DNA of 16,088 bases from positions 2,707-18,794 of the forward strand of contig DAXO01000007.1 of NCBI GenBank assembly GCA_002506425.1, written 5' to 3'. Origin of the DNA: Methanomassiliicoccaceae archaeon UBA480 (GTDB lineage: Archaea; Thermoplasmatota; Thermoplasmata; Methanomassiliicoccales; Methanomethylophilaceae). The translations under genes were made by a program, and so were the position numbers. Position 1 is the first letter of the stretch, and each line of letters begins with the position of its first letter. Positions 7,788 through 13,989 of this stretch are shown here, piece by piece. The notes below the pieces were generated by a model. The model saw nothing but the letters and a program-made list of their open reading frames with translations. It ran no database searches and was not told the DNA's origin.

Positions 7788-8351
7788 TCACCTCAGCCTC
7801 AGAAGCTTGAACTCGGTCATGTTCCCCTCGAGGTCCTCTATGTTCTCGTACAGGAGCGCAAGGCCGAACATCTCGCCGGCGTTGCGCCTGCAGATCACCG
7901 CGGTGTCGTCCGACAGCCTCCCGTCGGAGAGCATCTCCGCGGCCACCGCCGTGTCCGACACTTCGATCCTGTCCGTTCCAGGGAAAAGCTCCTCGAGATG
8001 CCTGGAGGTCTGCAGGAGGGCCTGTATGTGCGATGCGACATGCCTTATCGTCGCATCTGCGGATTTCGCGAAGGCGCAGTGGTGTATGGGGAGCCAGAGC
8101 GCGCGGAGCACTTCGATGTCGTCCCTTCCGCGCAGGGATTCCTCCGTCTCGACGACCGGTCCCGCCGTGATGTTGCAGGACGCCACGACCCCGTAGTCCG
8201 CGGAGCCGTCGTCCAGGGCCTCCACCGTCCTCCTGGAATCCTCCGCGGGGATCAGGACGGCGTCGTTCCAGCCCATGGCTCCGGCGAGCTCCTTCGCCGC
8301 CTGTTCGGAGTTGGAGCCCGGTATGCCCATGTAGGCTACTCTGATGACCAT
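7788..8351 (-). CDS. Prephenate dehydratase-like protein without ACT domain
   Basis: The 187-aa protein follows the catalytic part of prephenate dehydratase (prephenate to phenylpyruvate, phenylalanine synthesis): VAYMGIPGSNSEQAA at the start, then ADYGVVASCNITAG, LPIHHC, the SHIQALLQ segment, a DTAVAAEM stretch and a final NMTEF. It lacks the C-terminal ACT regulatory domain. The usual TRF catalytic signature reads T-E-F here: Thr is kept but Arg is replaced, so it may be altered in activity or a non-catalytic relative. I chose ATG 8351 because the TATA box at 8373-8380 sits 26 bp upstream (leaderless); the longer frame to 8459 would contain the promoter. It ends at TGA immediately followed by the coiled-coil gene's ATG. 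Confidence 0.75.
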   Translation of the reverse strand: MVIRVAYMGIPGSNSEQAAKELAGAMGWNDAVLIPAEDSRRTVEALDDGSADYGVVASCNITAGPVVETEESLRGRDDIEVLRALWLPIHHCAFAKSADATIRHVASHIQALLQTSRHLEELFPGTDRIEVSDTAVAAEMLSDGRLSDDTAVICRRNAGEMFGLALLYENIEDLEGNMTEFKLLRLR

Positions 8352-8372
8352 GCTCCGGCTGAGTCCCGGCGA

Positions 8373-8380
8373 CGTATAAA
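8373..8380 (-). promoter_or_regulatory. TATA box of the prephenate-dehydratase-like unit
   Basis: TTTATAC on the minus strand is centred about 26 bp from ATG 8351, which implies a leaderless mRNA and fixes the start. Confidence 0.65.
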
Positions 8381-8391
8381 TCCCCACTGGC

Positions 8392-8419
8392 ATCATCGCA
8401 CGGGATGCGTAGCGATGAT
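8392..8419. repeat. Inverted repeat ATCATCGC / GCGATGAT between divergent genes
   Basis: Perfect 8-bp arms (8392-8399 and 8412-8419) with a 12-bp spacer lie between the start of the minus-strand unit (8351) and the plus-strand Cys-rich gene (8458). The position, just upstream of one TATA box, suits an operator. Confidence 0.45.
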
Positions 8420-8457
8420 AGAAACCGATATGGATGAGGGACGCATCGCGGTGACCC

Positions 8458-8691
8458 ATGGACGAGAGCTACGGGAGATGCAGGACCTGCCGGCTGTGCA
8501 GGCATTCCGGCGATCTGTGGGTTTGCATACCCGAGTCGGCTCCCAGGGATCCGGACGACGGATGCCCCAGGTACCGTCCCGGATGCTGCGGGAGCTGCAC
8601 CAGATGGGTGGTGGGCACCTGCACGCTCACGGGGGAGTTCGTCGACTCCCTGGACGTCTGCTCGGACTTCGATCCCGCCGGATCGTTCCGA
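8458..8691 (+). CDS. Small cysteine-rich protein, ending at CGA
   Basis: Of its 77 aa, ten are cysteine, arranged as C8-x2-C11-x2-C14, C23, C36, C43-C44-x2-C47, C55 and C68. This suggests a zinc- or Fe-S-binding or disulfide-rich protein; the family is not recognised. A Shine-Dalgarno GGTGA at 8450-8454 lies 3 bases before ATG. The frame has no standard stop until 9663, about 970 bases into antisense of the convergent gene. An in-frame CGA at 8689-8691, after ..SDFDPAGSF, is where coding-like composition ends. Its last 9 bases (TCGTTCCGA) also hold the reverse-strand terminal CGA of the convergent DUF5685 gene. Confidence 0.65.
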
Positions 8692-9588
8692 GAGCCTGTC
8701 CTTCCTCTTCGAGAAGACGTTCTTGATGCTGGCCTTCTTCTCCGTATCGCCGACCATGACCTTCTTCGCCGATTCCGGTATCCCGAAGTAGACGATGTTG
8801 TCGCATATCGACTGGTTGCCCTTCATCGATCCCCTGACGATCGAGTAGGATCTCTGCAGCGAGCCGATGACGCCGTTCATCATCGATGCGATGGAGTAGA
8901 CGTTCGCGTCGACGAAGGAGCGGGCGTTTTTGTATCCGGACTCCGGAAGGAGCGGGTTGTACGTCCCGTCCATGTAGTCCTCGTCCAGGTCGTCCACGGC
9001 GTCCATGAGGTACACGGCGGCCGACAGCTCGACGAACAGCCTGCCGAGGTCATCGCTGTACGAGTCCCCCGCTATATCCTCGAGAGGCCCTACGAGCCCT
9101 TCTCCGAAGGTCCTGCCCATGAGCACGGCGTCCCTGCAGCCGTCGAGCTCCATCGAGCGGAGCTTCGAGAATCCCTCTCCGACCATCGCGTCGTATTCCG
9201 GGAACTCGGATGCGGCCTTTCCTATCGCCCGCCCGAGGACGGTGGAAATCAGCCTGGTCTTCGTCGAAGGCAGATCGGTCTCGTCGTCGTACAGCTCCCA
9301 TTTCGTCAGGATCAGCGTGTAGGCGGCCATCCTCCTCATGAGCTCCGAATCGGCCTTGTGCCTCTCGAGGACGCATATCCTCCTCGTGGTCCCTTCGAAG
9401 TCCACAGGCTCTCCGGAGAGGCCGTGGAGGAGTATCGTGTTGAACGTCATGTCGTAGTTCACGGTGAGCGCGCCGGTGAGGCCGAACCCGTCCCTCAGCT
9501 GGTGGCACCCTTCGCAGTAGTATCTGCGGTATGCGCTGTTGTCCGCCGGGGACAGCCGGCTGTACGACGGGACCGTGTATCCGAACAT
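8683..9588 (-). CDS. DUF5685-type protein, ending at CGA
   Basis: The opening MFGYTVPSYSRL, then YRRYYCEGCHQLRDGFG, and NYDMTFNTILL matches the DUF5685 family (MFGYV...YxxYYCGLCxxLG...LSYDxTF). The rest is helical with an acidic AVYLMDAVDDLDEDYMDG motif reminiscent of metal-binding helices in prenyltransferase-like folds; function is unknown. At 301 aa it is the usual family size. The ATG at 9588 is chosen because the TATA box at 9612-9622 lies about 26 bp upstream (leaderless). The conventional frame would continue to 7219 through antisense of three genes; instead an in-frame CGA (complement of 8683-8685) follows the basic tail FSKRKDRLSE, a typical family ending. Confidence 0.75.
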
Positions 9589-9611
9589 CGGTCCGGAATG
9601 GGGCGGACCCT

Positions 9612-9622
9612 TATTAATACCG
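9612..9622 (-). promoter_or_regulatory. TATA box of the DUF5685-type gene
   Basis: TTAATAAGG on the minus strand is about 26 bp from ATG 9588. The divergent plus-strand gene has its own TATA-like sequence CATTAAATAC near 9658-9668. Confidence 0.6.
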
Positions 9623-9718
9623 GATTGGAGGGCGGCGGGCATCCCAGCGCGAATAATCATTAAATACACTGAAAGATTCCATCGCGTACCTAGCCAGCAG
9701 TGGCAGGTGGTATGTGAC

Positions 9719-10027
9719 ATGGCGTACGAATCCGAATCCGTAGACAGACTGACAGCAATGTACGAGAGCCAGTCCCCCGCAGCGTTCATCGCTTTTGCGA
9801 TGGAGGGCCTTCCGCAGGACTTCGACCACGACGAGCGCATGGACAAGGCCGCGGATGCAGACCACGGCGGAGACTCCAAGTGCGACTACTGCTGCTGCGG
9901 AGACAACGGATACTGCAACAGCATCGGATGGCACGCCTGCGTCGCCGGACTCGTCGTCTGCTGCTGCGCATGCTGCTGCTACGTCACCAACGGCTTCAAC
10001 GGCGTCTGGACGTACTGGCCCTTCTGA
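9719..10027 (+). CDS. Cysteine-cluster peptide, candidate RiPP precursor
   Basis: This 102-aa protein has a Cys-free, acidic N-terminal half (residues 1-54, leader-like) and a C-terminal half with 12 cysteines: C55, C58-60, C66, C74, C81-83 and C85-87. It ends in an aromatic tail, FNGVWTYWPF. It lies 17 bp upstream of a radical SAM/SPASM enzyme on the same strand. That is the layout of ranthipeptide-type RiPP systems, in which such enzymes cross-link Cys residues of a partner peptide. This role is inferred. Alternatives are a metal-binding or acylated membrane-associated protein. A TATA-like CATTAAATAC near 9658-9668 and an AGGTGGT ribosome site near 9704-9711 support the ATG at 9719. It stops at TGA. 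Confidence 0.7.
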   Translation: MAYESESVDRLTAMYESQSPAAFIAFAMEGLPQDFDHDERMDKAADADHGGDSKCDYCCCGDNGYCNSIGWHACVAGLVVCCCACCCYVTNGFNGVWTYWPF

Positions 10028-10044
10028 TCCGGCGACCGCCGGCC

Positions 10045-11178
10045 ATGAAGCCATACATCTCGGTCGTCATCAAGCCGACCCTGTATTGCAACGAGAGTTG
10101 CAGCCACTGCTATCACACCCCCGAGGAGCGCGTCCCGGGGGAGATTTCTCTGGATACGCTGGACAGGCTCTTCGGGATGATATCCCGCGAATACGAGGCA
10201 GTCTGGTTCATCTGGCACGGAGGGGAGCCCATGACGCTCCCCATGTCGTTCTACAAATCTGCCATCGAGCTGGAGGAGAAGCATTTCGGAAAGAGGAGCT
10301 TCCGCGTCGGGAACACCATACAGACGAACGGGACGCTCCTCAACCGCCGCTTCATGGCCTACTGCAGGGAGAAGGCCATCAACGTCGGGGTGTCCTGGGA
10401 GGGGCCGTGGAACGGCGTCCTCAGGCAGCTCGATCCCGAGAAGGCCGTCTCCATGCTCTCGTCCAAGGAGAACAAGTACTCCGTGAGCGCGACCATCTCC
10501 CGGGAGACGGCTTCGAAGCAGGCGGAGATATACCGCTTCTTCAGGGACAGGGGGACCAACGTGTCTCTGTCGCCGGTCATACCTGCGGGATGCGCACTGT
10601 GCAGCAACACCGTGCCCGATCCGGACGAGTACATCGCCGGAAGCATCGAGGCATTCGATGAATGGCTGCACGATGCGGATTCCAAGGTCCCGCTCATACC
10701 TCACTATCTGTATATCCTGAACTATCTGGGCGATCCGACGCCTTCGGACTGCGCCCACACGTCGTGCCTCACGAAATGGATATGCGTGAATCCCGACGGA
10801 TCGATCTATCCCTGCGCTAAGGCCTGTCCGGAGGAGTTCCGCATGGGCAACGTCAACGAGATCGGATCGCTGTCCGAGGCTTTCGCCTCCGAGGGATTCA
10901 GGCGCATCCTGGCGGGCTCCGTCGCCCGCAGGGAGAAGTGCGCCTCTTGCGACATCTACAGGTACTGCAACGGCGGCTGCAGCATGGACGCGTACCACGA
11001 ATGCGGCCTGGAGAACAACGGCGGGGACTCCTGCAGGATATTCCGTGCCGTGTTCTCGCACGTGTCCTCGAGCATCCAGGCGATCCTGGACGGCGAGGAG
11101 GACGTCTCGGGGCTCAACCCGTTCGTCCGCGACGCCGTCGTCGGGAAGCTCGTCAATCCGAAGATCGTCTCGCAGCGA
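10045..11178 (+). CDS. Radical SAM/SPASM enzyme (anSME-like peptide maturase), ending at CGA
   Basis: The radical SAM cluster motif C15-x3-C19-x2-C22 is followed by the SAM-binding GGEP motif (WHGGEPMTLP). A C-terminal SPASM domain has Cys near 241, 247, 258, 262, 299, 302, 308, 312, 320 and 330, including CASCDIYRYCNGGC, and should bind extra 4Fe-4S clusters. Relatives modify peptides or proteins (sulfatase maturases, RiPP thioether or C-C cross-linking enzymes). The 12-Cys peptide 17 bp upstream is the obvious candidate substrate. The family end, around LNPFVRDAVVGKL, is shortly followed by two tandem in-frame CGA codons (11176-11181), giving 377 aa. No standard stop occurs until 12192, through antisense of metA. 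Its final 9 bp overlap the end of metA. Confidence 0.85.
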
Positions 11179-12096
11179 CGACCTTCCGATATCGTTCCTC
11201 TCGTAGGGCGTCTCCTGATAAACGCAGTAGTTCAGCCAGTTCGTGAAGAACATGGTCGCGTGGCATCTCCACCTGACGACGGGGTCCTTGTGGGGGTCGT
11301 CGTCCTCGAAGTAGTGGTCCGGAATATGCGGGTTCTTCCCGGCATCCATGTCCCTCTCGTACTCGTACGCGAGGGTTCCGCGGTCGTACTCGAAGTGCCC
11401 GGTTATGAAGATCTCGTTCCTCTCCGACACTATTATCCCCGGGCCGGTCTCCGGCGAGGAGGCCACTATGTGGAGGTGGGGATTGGCGGCTATGTCGCTG
11501 CCTCTCATCTCGGTGTGGCGGGACTGGGGCATGAAGAACCTGTCGTCGAATCCTCTGAGGATGGGCTCGTTGAACGCGAGGACCCTGTGCTCGAATATGC
11601 CGGACACCTTGGAATCCAGAGAATACTTGGGGACGCCGTAATGGTGGTACAGTCCCGCTTGGGAGCCCCAGCAGATGTACAGGGCCGACGACGAGTTGGT
11701 GAGCGTCCAGTCCATTATCTCGCAGAGCTCGGGCCAGTAGTCCACCTCCTCGAAGGGAAGGGTCTCCACCGGTGCGCCGGTGATGATCACGCCGTCGAAC
11801 TTGCGGTCGCGGACCTCCGGGAACGTGGTGTAGAAGCGGTCCAGGTACTCGTGGGACGTGTTCTTGGAGTTGTGTGTGGTCATCTTCAGGAACTCGACGT
11901 TCGTCTGGAGAGGGCTGTTGCTCAGGCATCTCAGCAGCTGCGTCTCCGTCTCCACCTTGGTGGGCATGAGGTTGACCACGAGTATGTCGAGCGGACGGAT
12001 GTCCTGCGTGTCCGCCCTGGAATCGGTCATCACGAAGATGTTCTCCGACTCGAGGATGGAGGCCGCCGGAAGGTCGTTGGGGATCTTGACAGGCAT
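11170..12096 (-). CDS. metA: Homoserine O-acetyltransferase (MetA type), ending at CGA
   Basis: MetA acylates the hydroxyl of L-homoserine, the first committed step of methionine synthesis. The nucleophile is C142 (ICWGSQAG), with H234 and E236 (GHFEYDRG) completing the triad. E111 (GAPVETLPFEEVDYW) is the residue that marks acetyl-CoA rather than succinyl-CoA users, so O-acetylation is predicted. Ending at the in-frame CGA (complement of 11170-11172) gives 308 aa, the normal MetA length. The conventional frame would run on to 9979 through antisense of the radical SAM gene, to 705 aa. It starts 4 bp after the cysK stop, so the two genes form an operon and probably act in sequence, with CysK-type sulfhydrylation after acetylation. 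Confidence 0.92.
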
Positions 12097-12100
12097 CCTA

Positions 12101-13006
12101 TCACCCGTAGATGCCGAGACTCATGTATTTCTCTCCGCCGTCCGGAAGTATCGCGAGGATCTTCTTCTCCGGATGCTTCTTCGCTTCCCTGATGGCGGCG
12201 AAGACGTTCGCTCCGGAGGATATCCCTGCGAATATCCCTTCAGTTCTCGCGAGCTCTACCGCCGTCCTCATGGCATCGGATCCCTTGACGGTCTCGACGC
12301 CTCCGAGGATCGAGAGGTCCAGGTTCCCGGGGACGAAGTTCGCCCCTATGCCCTGGATCGTGTGCGGACCGCTTACCCCTTTGGTTATGAGGGGGCTCTC
12401 CTCGGGCTCGATGGCGATCACTTTGGCGTCGGATCCCGCGTCCAGGAACGTCTGGGCGATTCCTGTTACGGTCCCTCCGGTCCCGAATCCCGCGTAGACA
12501 AGGTCTATGTCGGGGATGTCGCGGAGGATCTCCCTCCCGGTTCCGGTGCGATGCGCCGCGGCGTTGGCGGGGTTGTCGAACTGCCCGCAGAGGAATCCGC
12601 CGCGCTCGTCCACTATCCTGTCGGCCAGCTCGACCGCCCCCTGCATGCCCTTGGATCCCGGCGAGAGGACGACCTCCGCGCCGTAGGCCTTCATGAGCAT
12701 GATGCGTTCGGGCGTCATCGAATCGGGCATGACTATCACCGCATGGAAGCCGCGGGCGGCGGCTATCATCGCCAGCGATATGCCCATGTTGCCGGATGTC
12801 GGCTCCACGATGGTCCCGCCCTCCTTCAGGAGTCCGCGGGCCACGGCGTCCTCGATTATCGACAGGGCCGGCCTGTCCTTCACCGATCCGCCGGGGTTGC
12901 ATCTCTCCGACTTCACATAGATGTGGGAGCCGCAGGGGCACATCCTGTTAAGGCGGATTATCGGAGTGTCTCCTATCGTCTCCGTGATGCTGTTGTATAC
13001 CGACAT
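12101..13006 (-). CDS. cysK: Cysteine synthase family (O-acetylserine/O-acetylhomoserine sulfhydrylase)
   Basis: This is a PLP-dependent beta-replacement enzyme. The PLP lysine is K43 (NPGGSVKDRPA), the substrate loop is EPTSGNMGIS (68-77), a phosphate-binding GFGTGGTVTG motif follows, and GISSGAN lies near the end. At 301 aa it matches CysK. It should make cysteine from O-acetylserine and sulfide; placement directly before metA makes O-acetylhomoserine another possible substrate. Although the frame is open upstream into cobO, a TATA box (TTTTTATC at 13031-13038) lies about 26 bp before this ATG. The gene thus has its own leaderless promoter and is not a fusion. It ends at TGA just before metA. 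Confidence 0.92.
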   Translation of the reverse strand: MSVYNSITETIGDTPIIRLNRMCPCGSHIYVKSERCNPGGSVKDRPALSIIEDAVARGLLKEGGTIVEPTSGNMGISLAMIAAARGFHAVIVMPDSMTPERIMLMKAYGAEVVLSPGSKGMQGAVELADRIVDERGGFLCGQFDNPANAAAHRTGTGREILRDIPDIDLVYAGFGTGGTVTGIAQTFLDAGSDAKVIAIEPEESPLITKGVSGPHTIQGIGANFVPGNLDLSILGGVETVKGSDAMRTAVELARTEGIFAGISSGANVFAAIREAKKHPEKKILAILPDGGEKYMSLGIYG

Positions 13007-13030
13007 GCTCCCCCGCGATTGGGAAGCTGG

Positions 13031-13038
13031 GATAAAAA
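13031..13038 (-). promoter_or_regulatory. TATA box of the cysK-metA operon
   Basis: TTTTTATC on the minus strand is about 26 bp before ATG 13006. It lies in the gap after the terminal CGA of cobO, inside what would otherwise look like one continuous frame. Confidence 0.65.
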
Positions 13039-13057
13039 GACGCGTGTGATTCCGTCG

Positions 13058-13603
13058 TCGGAACTCGATGCCGCGCCTCGCGGGGATGCCGCGGTCCATG
13101 GGATGCTTGACCATCCTCATCTCGGTCACGAGATCGGCGTAGTCGATCAGCTCCGGGGTCGCTCCGCGTCCGGTCAGAACAGCCTCCGTGCCCTTATGAC
13201 GCTTCTCGAGCATGTCTATTATCTCTTGGCTGGAGACGAGGCCGAATCTCAGGGAGTTGTTGATCTCGTCGAGGATGACGATGTCGTATTCGCCCGATTC
13301 GAGGGCTTTCGCGGAGGCCTCCATCGCTCTGCGCGTGAGCTCCCCTTCGCTCGCTTCGTCCACGGGGGTGCCGTCCATGTGGTCCTCACCCATCGGGACG
13401 ATTTCGAAGTTCCGGAGCATCGCGGCCGCCTTCTGCTCCCCGTATCCTCCGTCGGGCTTCAGGAACTGTATCATGATCGTCTTCAGGCCGTCCCCCGACG
13501 CCCTCATGGCGAGGCCCAATGCAGCGGTCGTCTTCCCTTTGCCGTTGCCCGTGTAGATCTGCACGAGACCCAGGCCGGTCCTTTCGGAAACCTTGTCATC
13601 CAT
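13058..13603 (-). CDS. cobO: Cob(I)alamin/corrinoid adenosyltransferase (CobO/BtuR type), ending at CGA
   Basis: This enzyme transfers the adenosyl group of ATP to cob(I)alamin or corrinoid precursors. The P-loop is T18-GNGKGKT-25 with a Walker B-like VILDEI (109-114). The family block TGRGATPELIDYADLVTEMR (144-163) is followed by VKH and a final RRGIEF. BtuR/CobO proteins end at this point, and here the next two codons are CGA CGA (13055-13060), giving 181 aa. With standard stops the frame would fuse to CysK (515 aa), which no known domain architecture supports. I chose ATG 13603 because it gives a family-like N-terminus; an in-frame ATG at 13648 adds 15 residues. Downstream cysK has its own promoter, so cobO is the end of its unit. 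Confidence 0.88.
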
Positions 13604-13989
13604 GGCGATCGGAAAGGTATCGGCAGGAGAGGGTATTATGCTTGGCATCTGAGAATGGTGTGGTTCGATGTATCTGTATTCAAAAGTGTAGACAGATTAG
13701 CTCGATTGTTCATTGTCGTTCAGACTGATATGGTGGTTATGAGATATACCATCTACAATTTCTCTAGAAGGTAATGAGTGTTCACGGTTTGGTTCCCATA
13801 GTACGGATATGCATTGGCTGAGTGATCGAGTCGCATGAGTGTGCGACAACGAAGCGAATGTGGCATCATCTCCAGGCGGTGGTAGAAAGCGCATGACGGC
13901 TTTCGGACGCATCGAAAGAATAGCGCATCTCGCAGTCTTGATGAGCATCCAGAGTGCAATATCCAATCGAGACCGGTCTTTCCCTCGCA
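13604..13989. other. Gene-poor stretch between the ATPase and cobO
   Basis: I see no convincing gene in these 386 bp. The bases are AT-richer than the neighbouring genes. Short minus-strand frames (13697-13993, 13753-13959) have no recognisable motif, and the first contains in-frame CGA twice near its start, unlike every accepted gene here. A TATA-like CTTTTGAATAC (about 13675-13685) and CATAATAC (13633-13640) could drive cobO. A GTGTAGAC motif occurs at 13686-13693 and TCTACAAT near 13752, echoing the palindrome at the right edge of the window. Confidence 0.4.

Noticed and set aside
6732..8726. 664-aa nicotinamidase frame
   Set aside because: Everything after about residue 172 is antisense to the coiled-coil and prephenate-dehydratase-like genes.
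7219..9879. 886-aa minus-strand open frame
   Set aside because: It joins promoter DNA, the DUF5685 gene and antisense of other genes. The real gene runs from the TATA-supported ATG at 9588 to CGA at 8683.
9979..12096. 705-aa MetA with a 400-residue extension
   Set aside because: The extension is antisense to the radical SAM gene and has no protein character. MetA is full length at the CGA.
12101..13648. CobO-CysK fusion protein
   Set aside because: Both parts are complete at normal lengths, a TATA box lies between them, and two CGAs follow the CobO end.
6732..13648. Random sequencing errors as the cause of missing stops
   Set aside because: At least seven independent T-to-C changes, each precisely at a gene end and none elsewhere creating CGA inside genes, is hard to explain by random error. 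A systematic artefact cannot be excluded without reads.
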